Assembly: GCA_964490725.1 (NCBI GenBank)
Contig: CAZBDU010000062.1
Location: forward strand, 1-33,659
Length of the DNA stretch: 33,659 nt
Direction: 5' to 3'
Origin: CAZBDU01 sp964490725
Lineage (GTDB): Bacteria; Spirochaetota; Spirochaetia; SZUA-6; DRHE01
The notes below the pieces were generated by a model, which saw only the letters and a program-made list of their open reading frames with translations, was not told where the DNA came from and made no database searches. The position numbers and the translations under genes were made by a program. Of the stretch, positions 7,036-15,562 are shown one piece after another (the first letter of the stretch is position 1; every line of letters begins with the position of its first letter).

Positions 7036-8760
7036 CTACCAGAACAGGAAGCTGCGGAAATGCAGGCTGGCGGCCTGCCCGGTTTGCGGATCGATCCGCA
7101 GCACCTGGAGCTGGCGCTGGAACCGCTCGTGAGCGCCGCCCAGCAGGTACAGCGAACCCTGCAGCGGAACCAGGGCAGCGTCGGAGAACCCCCGGGGCAG
7201 GCGCGCCAGCTCCCGCACCTCCAGCGGGCCGGGACGGGGGTCCACCACGAGCAGCTCGTCGCTGCGGGTGCCCTCCCATCCTCCGGCCACGTAAATCCGC
7301 CCCCCCAGGGCGGCTACGCCGCTGCGCGTCCGCGGGGAAGGAAGCCTCCCGCTGCGCAGAAGCGTTCCGTCCTGCCCGGCGAGCTCCAGCACCTCGTCCA
7401 GGTACCTGCCCCGATCGTCGGAGCCTCCCACCAGGTAGATCCGCCCCTCCTCGACGGAGGCCGCGGTGTACTCCCGCGGTGAGGGCAGCCGTCCGATGGG
7501 GTCGGTCTCGCCGCTCCACGGGTCGAAGGCCAGGATCTCCTCCCGCTGCTGAAGCCCATCCCACCCGCCCAGGTACAGGATCCTGTCCTGAAGCAGGGCT
7601 ACCCCTCCGAAGGCTGCGGGCCTGGGCAGCTTCCCCAGCTCCTGCACCTGCCCGGTGGCGGGATCGTAGAGCAGAACCTGGTCGAAGCACACCTTGCCGT
7701 CGAAGCCCCCCAGGATGTAGAGCTTCCCCCCCCAGGAGACCACCCCGCTGCCGAAGCGCGGGGAGGGCAGGTGGCTCACCGCGCGGATGCGCCGGACCCG
7801 CGGGTCCACCCGCAGAATCTCGTCGTAGATCTGCCCCTGCCGGTCCCGGCCGCCCACGACGTAGATGCGGTTTCCCACGGCGGCGGCGGACACCCAGTCC
7901 CTGGCGGTCCAGGGATGAAAGAGCACGAAACGGGAGGCAAACAGCACCCCAACTGCGATGATCCCCAGGACGGACATGTAGGCAAGGATCGTGCGCCGCG
8001 CGCGCCTTCGGTACTCGTCGACTCTTTTCATGGTGGTCTTCCTGGTCGCGAACAGTCTCTGCCAGAAATCCTGGCCGCCGCGAAGAAGCAGCCGCTCACT
8101 CCTCTCGGGGGCCAGATCCATCAGGGTCAGCGCCACCGCGGAGCCTGCAAACAACAGGCTCATCGCCAGCCACAGAGCCACGATGAGAGCATAGGGCAAT
8201 CCGGTGATCTCCTGCAGTATGCTGGCGTCGCTTCCCTGCGGATTTCCCAGCAGACCCAGAAGGTCCCGGAGGGTGTCCAGGATGAGGATCAGCCCCATGA
8301 TCTCCGTCAGGTAGAAGGGCCACCCGTACTGCCTGGCGAACAGAAGCAGGAAGAGCAGCCCCGCCGCAATGCCGTACGCCCAGCCGAAGGGGTTGCGCAC
8401 CAGCACCACGGTGACTGCCAGCAGGAGCAGCCCCAGCACCAGGTACAGCGTGCGGCGGAACGGGTGGCGCCGCCCGGACAGCAGCAGCACGCTCCCCAGG
8501 AACGCGGTGCCGAGGTACCCGGCGCTGTAGACCAGCACGGGCACCCCTCCGGAAAGCGAGGTCACCCCGTGCCGGTAGGACAGCACCTCCACCGTCCGCA
8601 CCCCTCCCCCGGTGAGCAGCACTGCCAGCGCATGGAAGATCTCGTGGAAGAAGACCGCCAGCACCCGCAGGGGAGTGACCGCCACCGTGCCCCACAGCAG
8701 CAGCAGGATCGAGGCGATGGTGGCGTTTCTGGCGATCCATCTGGTCCGGCTCTCGAACAT
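7036..8760 (-). CDS. M50B-type membrane metallopeptidase fused to a Kelch beta-propeller
   Basis: A 574-residue protein with two halves. Residues 1 to about 240 form a multi-spanning membrane domain with HEIFHALAVLLTGG (zinc site HExxH at 39-43) followed by SAGYLGTAFLGS, as in the M50B peptidase-like family. These are relatives of site-2 proteases that cut or bind substrates within the membrane. A further hydrophobic helix (ILAYMSVLGIIAVGVLFA) follows near residue 265. Residues about 295-565 contain six Kelch repeats, each with a Gly-Gly pair after a beta strand (IYVVGG, LYILGG, LYLGG, IYLVGG, IYVAGG, LYLLGG), predicting a six-bladed propeller. It begins 42 nt after oppF behind a GGGGAGGG sequence, so it probably shares the opp transcript. 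I know of no characterised protein with this domain order; function is not assigned. Confidence 0.85.
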   Translation of the reverse strand: MFESRTRWIARNATIASILLLLWGTVAVTPLRVLAVFFHEIFHALAVLLTGGGVRTVEVLSYRHGVTSLSGGVPVLVYSAGYLGTAFLGSVLLLSGRRHPFRRTLYLVLGLLLLAVTVVLVRNPFGWAYGIAAGLLFLLLFARQYGWPFYLTEIMGLILILDTLRDLLGLLGNPQGSDASILQEITGLPYALIVALWLAMSLLFAGSAVALTLMDLAPERSERLLLRGGQDFWQRLFATRKTTMKRVDEYRRRARRTILAYMSVLGIIAVGVLFASRFVLFHPWTARDWVSAAAVGNRIYVVGGRDRQGQIYDEILRVDPRVRRIRAVSHLPSPRFGSGVVSWGGKLYILGGFDGKVCFDQVLLYDPATGQVQELGKLPRPAAFGGVALLQDRILYLGGWDGLQQREEILAFDPWSGETDPIGRLPSPREYTAASVEEGRIYLVGGSDDRGRYLDEVLELAGQDGTLLRSGRLPSPRTRSGVAALGGRIYVAGGWEGTRSDELLVVDPRPGPLEVRELARLPRGFSDAALVPLQGSLYLLGGAHERFQRQLQVLRIDPQTGQAASLHFRSFLFW

Positions 8761-8802
8761 GACCGCCCGCCCTCCCCGCCGCCGTCGGGGCAGCGGGCCT
8801 CC

Positions 8803-9909
8803 TCAAATCTCGTGCCAGCGGTGGCAGGCCACCAGGTGGCCGGAGCCTGCGTCCTCGAGCTGCGGCTCCACCTGCCGGCAGAACTCCCTGGCGAAGGGAC
8901 AGCGCGGGTGGAAGCGGCAGCCCGGAGGCGGAGCCACCGGGTTGGGGACGTCGCCGCTCACGATGATCCGCTCGCGCTTGGCGTCGGGATCGGGGATCGG
9001 GATGGCCGATAGCAGCGCCTTGGTGTAGGGGTGCAGGGGATTGTCGAAGAAGTCCGCCGTGGCGCTGATCTCCGCGATCCTGCCCAGGTACATGACGGCG
9101 ATGCGGTTGGCGATGTACTTCACCACCAGCAGGTGGTGGGTAACGAACAGGTAGGTGAGATGCAGCCGCTCCCGCAGCTCGCGAAGGAGGTTCAGGATCT
9201 GCGCCTGCACCGAGACGTCCAGCGCCGAGGTGGGCTCGTCCATGAGCACGAACTCGGGGTTGGTGGCCAGGGCGCGGGCCACGGCGATCCTCTGCCGCTG
9301 GCCGCCGGAGAACTCGTGGGGATAGCGCAACATGTGCTCGCTGGCCAGGCCCACGGTCTGCAGCAGCTCCAGCACCCTGCGGTTCACCTCCCTGGGCCTC
9401 ACCAGTCGCTGAGTCACCAGGGGCTCGGCCACGATGTTCTTCACCAGCATGCGCGGGTTGAGCGAGTTCGACGGGTCCTGGAAGACGATCTGGATCTTCT
9501 GCCGCAGTGCCAGAAGCTCCCTGCCTCCGAGCCGGGTGATGTCCATGGACCGCCGCTTCTCCTCTCCGGCGCGGCGGCTTTCGGGATCCTCGGCGTGCAG
9601 GAGCCGCTCCACCTCCCGGATCTGCTCCGGCGGCTGATCGTAGTAGATCCTGCCGCTGGTGGACTCGTGGAGGCGCAGGATCGTCTTCCCCAGGGTGGTC
9701 TTTCCGCAGCCGGATTCTCCCACCAGGCCCAGGCACTCCCCCTTCTGGACGCCCAGATCCACGCCGTCCACCGCCTTCACGTCCGCGACGTGGCGCTTGA
9801 ACACGCCTCCCTTCACCGGGTAGTACTTCTTCAGCTCCCGGATCTCGATCAGGCTCTCTCCCAGCGCCGCCTGCCGCCGTGCCGCCGCCTGGCTTGGTGT
9901 CTCTCTCAT
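8803..9909 (-). CDS. oppF: Oligopeptide/dipeptide ABC transporter ATP-binding protein, OppF type
   Basis: A 368-residue ATPase of the Opp/Dpp family that pairs with OppD to power peptide import. Walker A is GESGCGKTTL, the Q-loop IVFQDPSNSLNPR, the signature FSGGQRQR and Walker B VLMDEPTSALD. The C-terminal oligopeptide domain shows PGCRFHPRCPFA with conserved cysteines. The usual SHDL after Walker B reads THHLLVV, so the H-loop His is kept but the next Asp is replaced by His. An insertion of about 35 charged residues sits between Walker A and the Q-loop. ATG 9909 overlaps the oppD stop by 4 nt (ATGA). Peptide substrates are unknown. Confidence 0.95.
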   Translation of the reverse strand: MRETPSQAAARRQAALGESLIEIRELKKYYPVKGGVFKRHVADVKAVDGVDLGVQKGECLGLVGESGCGKTTLGKTILRLHESTSGRIYYDQPPEQIREVERLLHAEDPESRRAGEEKRRSMDITRLGGRELLALRQKIQIVFQDPSNSLNPRMLVKNIVAEPLVTQRLVRPREVNRRVLELLQTVGLASEHMLRYPHEFSGGQRQRIAVARALATNPEFVLMDEPTSALDVSVQAQILNLLRELRERLHLTYLFVTHHLLVVKYIANRIAVMYLGRIAEISATADFFDNPLHPYTKALLSAIPIPDPDAKRERIIVSGDVPNPVAPPPGCRFHPRCPFAREFCRQVEPQLEDAGSGHLVACHRWHEI

Positions 9910-11282
9910 TGCCGTCTCACGCCGTCCCTGCCGTTGGTTCCGGGGCTCTCCTCCGGGTGGGGATAGACCGGCACGCCCCTGGGGCGCCCTCCGCCGGGCG
10001 GGTAGAGGTGGCAGGCCACCCAGTGGTCCTCCCGCTCCTCCACCACGGTCGGCTTCTGCCTGCTGCAAATCTCCATCGCGAACGGACAGCGGGGGTGGAA
10101 GCGGCAGCCCGAGGGGGGTCGTACCAGGTTGGGCACCGTCCCCGGAACGGTCTGAAGCTCTCCCTGCTGCTCCACCTTCGGCACCGAGCGCAGCAGCCCC
10201 TGGGTGTAGGGGTGCAGCGGATGGCGAAACAGCTCCCTCACCTCCGCGGTCTCCGCCACGTCTCCTGCGTACATCACCGACACCCGGTCGCACATCTCCG
10301 CCACCAGCCCCAGGTCGTGGGTGATGAACAGCACCGAGCTGATGGTGGTCTCCTTCAGCTCTCTGATCAGCTCCGTGATCTGTGCCTGGATCGTGACGTC
10401 CAGATTGGAGGTGGGCTCGTCGGCGATGAGCAGCTGCGGGTGGCAGGCCAGCCCTATGGCGATGACGATCCGCTGCTGCATGCCGCCGGACAGCTCGTGG
10501 GGGTAGCGATCCACGGCGGTCTCGGCGTTGGGCACCCCCAGCTGCTGCAGGAGCTTCACCACCTGGGAGCGAACGGTACGCTCCAGGCGGTGCTGGTAGC
10601 GCCGGAGCACCGGCAGCTTCTTCACCACCTCGACCCACGGGTCCCTCCACCCCAGGCGCTCCCGGAGCCTCGAAAGCGACCGGCGCTCCGTGAGAGCCTC
10701 CGGGTCGTTGCGGTCCTCCAGCCCGGTCACCCGCGCGTCGATCACCCCGACCTGGCGCCGGTACTCCTGGAGGCGCGCCAGCTCGGCGCGGTACATGGCG
10801 AGCTGAAAGCGCTTCCACAACCGGGTGAGCAAGAATCCCGCACGGGGAAGCTCCTCCTCCACCCGGGCGATGGTGTCCGAGAGGATGTCGTCCAGCCGGT
10901 GGAAATGAAAGCTCTCGCCCACCTGGCGGCCCACCGTGAACACCGGGTTCAGCGCAGCGGAGGGCTCCTGGAAGATCATGGAGATGTCGCCGCCCCTTAT
11001 CGACTGCATGAACGCCTCGCTGCGCTGCAGGATGTCGATCCCCAGCCGCCGGTCCTGGGCGTTCATGAACAGCAGGATCTTGCCGCCCTCGATCCTGCCG
11101 GGCTCCGGGACGATGCGCATGATGGAGCGCACCGTAACGCTCTTGCCGCAGCCGGACTCCCCCACCAGCCCGTAGGTTTCCCCCTGGTTCACCACCACGC
11201 TGACGCCGTTGAGCGCCTTCACCACCCCCTCGAAGGTGTAGAAGTTGGCGTACAGGTCTGTCGTTTCCACCAGTTTCTGCAC
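9906..11282 (-). CDS. oppD: Oligopeptide/dipeptide ABC transporter ATP-binding protein, OppD type, with a long helical insertion
   Basis: A 458-residue ATPase, about 120 residues longer than typical OppD. Walker A GESGCGKSVT (residues 41-50), Q-loop MIFQEPSAALNP (102-113), signature ELSGGMQQR (263-271), Walker B LLIADEPTSNLD and the switch FITHDLG are all intact, and the C-terminal PSGCRFHPRCPFA domain is present. Residues about 131-236 are an Arg/Glu/Leu-rich, probably helical insertion in the helical subdomain between Q-loop and signature. The GTG start at 11282 shares its first base with the oppC TAG stop and has GGAGG 5 nt upstream, inside the end of oppC; this start gives the family N-terminus (QKLVETTDLYANF). 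oppF follows with a 4-nt overlap. Confidence 0.94.
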   Translation of the reverse strand: MQKLVETTDLYANFYTFEGVVKALNGVSVVVNQGETYGLVGESGCGKSVTVRSIMRIVPEPGRIEGGKILLFMNAQDRRLGIDILQRSEAFMQSIRGGDISMIFQEPSAALNPVFTVGRQVGESFHFHRLDDILSDTIARVEEELPRAGFLLTRLWKRFQLAMYRAELARLQEYRRQVGVIDARVTGLEDRNDPEALTERRSLSRLRERLGWRDPWVEVVKKLPVLRRYQHRLERTVRSQVVKLLQQLGVPNAETAVDRYPHELSGGMQQRIVIAIGLACHPQLLIADEPTSNLDVTIQAQITELIRELKETTISSVLFITHDLGLVAEMCDRVSVMYAGDVAETAEVRELFRHPLHPYTQGLLRSVPKVEQQGELQTVPGTVPNLVRPPSGCRFHPRCPFAMEICSRQKPTVVEEREDHWVACHLYPPGGGRPRGVPVYPHPEESPGTNGRDGVRRQ

Positions 11283-12244
11283 TACTTCCTCCTCACCCGG
11301 GGGTCGAACACGTCCCGTGCGGCGTCGCCCAGCAGGTTCCACCCCAGGACGAACAGAGCGATGGTGAAGCCGGGGATGAACACCACGTACCAGTAGGCCA
11401 GCCGGTTGTCCGGGGGTCCCACGATCCAGTTGCGGCTCATGGACACCATCTGTCCCCAATCCGCGTAGCCGGTCTCCGAGCCCAGGCCCAGAAAGGACAG
11501 GGCGGCGGCGGTGAGCACTGTGATGCCCACCCGCATCGAGGCCACGATAAGCACCGAGAAGATGCTGTTGGGCAGGATATGCCGCAAGATGATGCGCAGG
11601 TGCGAGGCGCCGGAGGCGCGGGCGGCCAGCACGAAGTCCCGCTCCCGCAGGGACAGGATCTCCCCACGCAGGATGCGCGTGTAGGTAGGCCAGCCCAGCA
11701 CGACCAGCACCAGGATGATCGACTGCAGCCCCCGGCCGATGGCCACGACCAGCGCCATCGCCATCACCAGGAACGGGATGCTGTAGAAGATGTCCGTGAT
11801 CCGCATGATGATCTCTTCCACCGCCCCGCCGAAGTACCCGGCCAGGGCGCCCAGGATCCCTCCCATCAGGAGGTTGGCCAGCACCACCACGAAGCCGATG
11901 CGGAAGGCGCTGCGGGCGCCCCAGATCAGCCCGTAGAGGATGTCGTACTGCTGCTCCAGGGTTCCCAGGGGGTGTTCGGCCGAGGGTGCGGATGGGTTCA
12001 GCTTCCAGCCGGTGTGGGGGATGCGGAACGGATCGCTGGGATACTGCGGCGGAGCCAGCACCGGCGCGAACACCGCCACGAAGGCGAAGAAGAGGATGAT
12101 CACCATGCCGATGATGCTGAGCGGGTTCTTCAGGAAGCGCCTGAGGGAGAACAGGAACTCCTGCAGGCGAGGATGCCGCGAGAAGCCCTTCAGATCCTGC
12201 TGAAGCGCCTCCTTTTCCAGGTTCTTGGTGATGACTTCCGACAT
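11282..12244 (-). CDS. oppC: Oligopeptide/dipeptide ABC transporter permease, OppC type
   Basis: A 320-residue inner-membrane permease of the BPD_transp_1 family. The N-terminal cytoplasmic segment runs into a first helix (LSIIGMVIILFFAFVAVFAPV), typical of OppC/DppC. The EAA loop that contacts the ATPases is seen as DFVLAARASGASHLRIILRHILPNS. The end (FIPGFTIALFVLGWNLLGDAARDVFDPR) is the family C-terminus. ATG 12244 has AGGAGA about 8 nt upstream and lies 26 nt after the oppB stop. The TAG stop is shared with the oppD GTG start, so the two genes are translationally coupled. Confidence 0.95.
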   Translation of the reverse strand: MSEVITKNLEKEALQQDLKGFSRHPRLQEFLFSLRRFLKNPLSIIGMVIILFFAFVAVFAPVLAPPQYPSDPFRIPHTGWKLNPSAPSAEHPLGTLEQQYDILYGLIWGARSAFRIGFVVVLANLLMGGILGALAGYFGGAVEEIIMRITDIFYSIPFLVMAMALVVAIGRGLQSIILVLVVLGWPTYTRILRGEILSLRERDFVLAARASGASHLRIILRHILPNSIFSVLIVASMRVGITVLTAAALSFLGLGSETGYADWGQMVSMSRNWIVGPPDNRLAYWYVVFIPGFTIALFVLGWNLLGDAARDVFDPRVRRK

Positions 12245-12270
12245 GGTTGAGGTCTCCTGTTTCCCCCGCT

Positions 12271-13305
12271 TCAGGTGTAGCGAATCCTGGGGTCGATGTA
12301 GGCGTACAGCACGTCCACCAGCAGGTTCACGCCCACGTACACCAGCCCCAGGAACAGCACGTTGAACATGATGGCGGCCACGTCCAGCTGCAGAGCCGCC
12401 CGGGCCATCCAGTAGCCGATCCCCTGGCGAACGAAGATCGTCTCCGTGATGACCGCTCCGGCCATCAACCCGGCGAACAGCTCCCCGGAGATGGTCACCA
12501 CCGGGATCAGCGCGTTGCGCCGGGCGTGCACGCCGTACACTGTGCGGCGGTCCGCCCCCTTGGCGCGGGCGGTGAGGATGTAGTCCTGGCCCAGGGACTC
12601 CAGCATGCTGGAGCGCATCAGGCGCATGATGAGGGCGGAGCTGAGGAGCACCAGATTGATCACCGGCAGCATCAGGTGGTACAGCCCGTCCCAGACGATG
12701 TCCCACCGCCAGTTAAGGATACCGTCGACGGTGATCAGGCGCGTGTAGCGGTGGAAGGTCCCGCTGTACAGGACGTCCTTACCCTGGTTGGAGATCACCC
12801 CGGGAGGAAACACCCCGAAGTAGCCGTAAAAGATCATGAGCAGCATCAGCCCCAGCCAGAAAGTGGGCAGGCTGTAGCCGATGATGGCGAACACCCGGGT
12901 CCCGTGGTCGATGGGCGTGTCCTTGTGCACCGCTCCCAGGGTGCCCAGCAGGATTCCCACCAGCACGATGAGCGGGGTGGCGTACAGGACCAGCTCCAGG
13001 GTGACGGGAAAATAGAGCTTGAAGGCGCGGCCCACCGGGGCGTCCGCGGTAATGGAGTAGCCGAAATCACCCCGGAGGATGCCTCCCAGCCAGCGGAGGT
13101 ACTGGACGGGGGCCGGGTCCCGCATCCCGTACTGCTGGATAAGCGCCTCCATCTGCTGCGGGGTCACCCGCTCGTCGCGGACGTAGGCGGCCACCCGCAT
13201 TCCCGGCGGCATGATCATCATCACCGAGAAGACGAGGAGCGACACGCCCAACAGCACCAAGACCATGAGCAGCAGCCGGCGCAAGATATAGTTGAGAAGA
13301 CTCAC
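12271..13305 (-). CDS. oppB: Oligopeptide/dipeptide ABC transporter permease, OppB type
   Basis: A 344-residue inner-membrane permease that pairs with OppC to form the translocation channel. It begins YILRRLLLMVLVLLGVSLLVF, the usual OppB/DppB first helix. The EAA loop is QDYILTARAKGADRRTVYGVHARRNALIP, and the TETIF...GIGYW motif near the C-terminus is characteristic. The start is GTG 13305, with AGGACGGAAAC upstream. It is the first gene after a strong consensus promoter and so leads the oppBCDF unit; oppA, its probable binding protein, lies upstream beyond a terminator. Confidence 0.95.
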   Translation of the reverse strand: MSLLNYILRRLLLMVLVLLGVSLLVFSVMMIMPPGMRVAAYVRDERVTPQQMEALIQQYGMRDPAPVQYLRWLGGILRGDFGYSITADAPVGRAFKLYFPVTLELVLYATPLIVLVGILLGTLGAVHKDTPIDHGTRVFAIIGYSLPTFWLGLMLLMIFYGYFGVFPPGVISNQGKDVLYSGTFHRYTRLITVDGILNWRWDIVWDGLYHLMLPVINLVLLSSALIMRLMRSSMLESLGQDYILTARAKGADRRTVYGVHARRNALIPVVTISGELFAGLMAGAVITETIFVRQGIGYWMARAALQLDVAAIMFNVLFLGLVYVGVNLLVDVLYAYIDPRIRYT

Positions 13306-13388
13306 GTTTCCGTCCTACGCGTTTGATGGAGATGGCGGGGAACAATCTCTGCCAATTCGTTCTGCGCGATCCGATGTGTACGAGTGTT

Positions 13389-13417
13389 TATATAAGAAAA
13401 AAGCTCCAACTTGTCAA
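13389..13417 (-). promoter_or_regulatory. Strong sigma-70 promoter of oppBCDF
   Basis: On the minus strand TTGACA (13417-13412), exactly 17 nt, and TATATA (13394-13389). This is a near-perfect consensus. The predicted start is near 13382, leaving a leader of about 77 nt before the oppB GTG. It gives the permease/ATPase genes a promoter independent of oppA. Confidence 0.8.
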
Positions 13418-13438
13418 CCACGCCTGAGCGGGCCTCAC

Positions 13439-13468
13439 AAAAGGGGCTCCGGCCGCTGCCGGAGCCCC
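13439..13468 (-). terminator. Rho-independent terminator after oppA
   Basis: A 10-bp perfect stem, GGGGCTCCGG (13443-13452) with CCGGAGCCCC (13459-13468), and a 6-nt loop. Reading the minus strand, the stem is followed by TTTT (13442-13439). It sits between the oppA stop and the oppB promoter, so it should separate, or attenuate between, oppA and oppBCDF. On the plus strand TGTCTTTT follows, which could give weak activity in the other direction. Confidence 0.8.
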
Positions 13469-13499
13469 TGTCTTTTCAGCGTTCTTCGGCCAACCGCCC

Positions 13500-15308
13500 T
13501 TAGTATCCCTTGGTGTACTGCGCCAGGATGTCGAACTCGTGGGAGTTCATCGGGTTGAAGTAGTAGCCCTTCACCCAGTCCTTGAAGAAACGCTTGGTGA
13601 TGGGCTGGTGGGTCATGATCCCCACGGCGTCCTCCAGCCAGATGTCCTGCAGGCGGTAGTACATCTGCTTGCGCTTGGCCGGATCGCTCTCCACGGCCGC
13701 CGCCGAGATGAGCCTGTCCACCTCGGGGTTCTTGTAGCCCGCGCGCCCGGCGTAGGTGCCCTCGGAGTGCATGTAGGGGAACACGAAGTTGTCGGGATCA
13801 GGGTAGTCCGCGTGCCAACCGATGAAGAAGATCGGCAGCCTGCGGTTGCGGTTCAGGTTCACAAACTCCGCCCACTCGACAGGCCGCACGCTGATCTGGA
13901 ACTTGGGGTTCAGCGCCCGGAGGTTCTCCGCCAGCATCTTCATGCCCACTTCGCGCTGGACGTTGCCGGAGTTGTAGAGGAAGTCCACCTTGAAGCCGTT
14001 CTGCCAGACCTTGCCGCCCCAGGCGGCCTTCAGGTACTCCTCGGCCTTCTTCATGTCGTGGGGCGGGCTCTTGAGCTGATCGTTCTTGAAGGGCAGCGGC
14101 GCGATGATCGGGGTCACCGGGTCGATGGCGTTGCCCTGGTAGGCGTCTCTCAGGAAGGTCTGCTCGTCCCAGGCGTAGATGAAGCCCAGGCGAACGTTCT
14201 TGTCGGAGAAGAAGTCCGCCGGCAAGCCGTTGCCGTCCAGCTGTCCTGAGTAGATGTAGGGATTGTCCTGGGCGTTGATGTCCTGGTTGAAGTTGATCCC
14301 GTGCACGGTGAGCTCCAGCAGGTCCTCGTACACCTTGATGCCGCTCTCGTTCTTCATCTCGTTGTAGTAGATGGGATCCACGTAGGCGCAGTCGGCGTCA
14401 CCCTGCAGCAGGGTGAGCTTGCGGGTGGTGTACTCGGAGACGACCCGGTAGATTCCCCGCGCCAGAGCGGGCTTGGTTCCCCAGTAGTTGTCGGCGCTCT
14501 CCACCACCATTTCCACGCCCTTCTCCCAGCGGGCCAGCTTGTAGGGACCGGTCCCGTTCTCCTGGTCGTAGAGGGTTTCCTTGCCCTGCTCCGGGTTGTT
14601 GTAGTTCTTCCAGGTGGCCTCGGTGCCGTCCCAGCCGCCGATCTCGGTGACCCATTTCTTGGAAATGATGGAGGCCCAGCGTCCCGAAAGCACGCTCAGG
14701 AAGGGCGGGAAGGGGTCCTTCAGGTGGAAGGTCACCACATTTCCGTCCACCGTCACCGTGCTGTCGATATCCTTGAAAGAGACGTTGATGTTGCCCTCTC
14801 CATCGCGGGAGCTGTAGGTGCCGAAGAAGACGAAGAACCAGATCCAGTCCGGGCCGCCCTCCTGGTCCACCACCAGGTTCCGCTTGATGCTGTAGGCCAC
14901 GTCCTCAGCCGTCAGGTCGTAGCCGTTGTGGAACTTCACGCCCTTGCGGATGATGAACTTGTAGGTCCGTCCGTCGGCGGAGATGCCGCCGTTTTGCACC
15001 GTAGGCACCTGCTCGGCCAGAACGGGGACGAACTGGTCGACCGCCGCTCCCTTGTAGTTCACCAGGTTCTGGTACATGGTGGCCAGCACGGTCCACGAGG
15101 CGCTGTCGTAGGCGATGGCCGGGTCCAGGCTGTTGATAGTGCCGATGGTAGAGTACACGAAGGTGTCGGGGTTCTTGATGGTGGGAGCGGCGGCCGCCTT
15201 GGGCGCCTCCGTCTTCTCCTCCGTCGTTGGTGCCGGCTCCTTGGTGCCCCCTGCGAAGGCTGCAAATGCCACAGCCAGCGCCAGCAGGACGACAAGGTAC
15301 TTCTTCAT
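13500..15308 (-). CDS. oppA: Periplasmic oligopeptide-binding protein (SBP family 5)
   Basis: A 602-residue extracytoplasmic solute-binding protein that delivers peptides to OppBCDF. It has a clear signal peptide (KKYLVVLLALAVAFAAFAGG) with no lipobox cysteine, so it is probably a free periplasmic protein. A Pro/Ala/Glu-rich linker follows to about residue 45. Family 5 features include INSLDPAIAYD, GRTYKFIIRKGVKFHNG (matching the family motif with KGVKFHDG), ENGTGPYKLARWEKG, and GWHADYPDPDNF near the C-terminus. ATG 15308 is preceded by AAGGAGGAGG, an excellent ribosome site. It is the first gene of the peptide-uptake cluster and ends 30 nt before a terminator. The true ligand could be another small molecule. 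Confidence 0.95.
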   Translation of the reverse strand: MKKYLVVLLALAVAFAAFAGGTKEPAPTTEEKTEAPKAAAAPTIKNPDTFVYSTIGTINSLDPAIAYDSASWTVLATMYQNLVNYKGAAVDQFVPVLAEQVPTVQNGGISADGRTYKFIIRKGVKFHNGYDLTAEDVAYSIKRNLVVDQEGGPDWIWFFVFFGTYSSRDGEGNINVSFKDIDSTVTVDGNVVTFHLKDPFPPFLSVLSGRWASIISKKWVTEIGGWDGTEATWKNYNNPEQGKETLYDQENGTGPYKLARWEKGVEMVVESADNYWGTKPALARGIYRVVSEYTTRKLTLLQGDADCAYVDPIYYNEMKNESGIKVYEDLLELTVHGINFNQDINAQDNPYIYSGQLDGNGLPADFFSDKNVRLGFIYAWDEQTFLRDAYQGNAIDPVTPIIAPLPFKNDQLKSPPHDMKKAEEYLKAAWGGKVWQNGFKVDFLYNSGNVQREVGMKMLAENLRALNPKFQISVRPVEWAEFVNLNRNRRLPIFFIGWHADYPDPDNFVFPYMHSEGTYAGRAGYKNPEVDRLISAAAVESDPAKRKQMYYRLQDIWLEDAVGIMTHQPITKRFFKDWVKGYYFNPMNSHEFDILAQYTKGY

Positions 15309-15323
15309 TGTCCCTCCTCCTTT

Positions 15324-15336
15324 GTACCTGAGGTAC
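15324..15336. promoter_or_regulatory. Perfect palindrome next to the oppA ribosome site
   Basis: GTACCTGAGGTAC is a 13-bp perfect palindrome with a one-base centre, lying directly upstream of the oppA AAGGAGG. It could be an operator, or form an mRNA hairpin beside the ribosome site. A TATAAT-like box lies about 10 nt further upstream on the same strand, without a convincing -35. Confidence 0.4.
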
Positions 15337-15417
15337 ACGAATGAATTATAGATAGATCTTGCAGAAACTCTGCACAAGCCATAGTGTCGATCCTTTTGTG
15401 GGGCATGTCAAGAACAA

Positions 15418-15449
15418 TTGTCTGCCCGCCACCGCCTTCGGGCAGACAA
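15418..15449. repeat. Strong hairpin in the oppA-eno divergent region
   Basis: TTGTCTGCCCG (15418-15428) and CGGGCAGACAA (15439-15449) form an 11-bp perfect inverted repeat around a 10-nt loop. It is placed between two divergent genes rather than after one, so a simple terminator role is unlikely. A second GC-rich hairpin with GGGCCTTTTT follows near 15475-15487, just upstream of the eno promoter. Confidence 0.5.
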
Positions 15450-15489
15450 AATTCGGCCCCAGCGGCCCCGGCGGCCCGGGCCTTTTTCC

Positions 15490-15521
15490 TTGACACCCCG
15501 CGGCGCTTGTCCACATATTAC
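15490..15521 (+). promoter_or_regulatory. Candidate promoter of eno
   Basis: TTGACA at 15490-15495, with CATATT (15514-15519, 18-nt spacer) or the overlapping TATTAC as the -10 box. This leaves about 35 nt before the enolase ATG. Confidence 0.6.
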
Positions 15522-15562
15522 CCTAAAGCGGCGCCTCAAATCGGAAAATCAGGAGAGCAGGC

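Noticed and set aside
5177..7132. Very long open frame on the plus strand across proS
   Set aside because: Its translation is His/Gly/Pro-rich with no family resemblance and mirrors the proS reading frame; it is an antisense shadow in GC-rich DNA. The same holds for long plus-strand frames over the opp genes and minus-strand frames over macB and the regulator.
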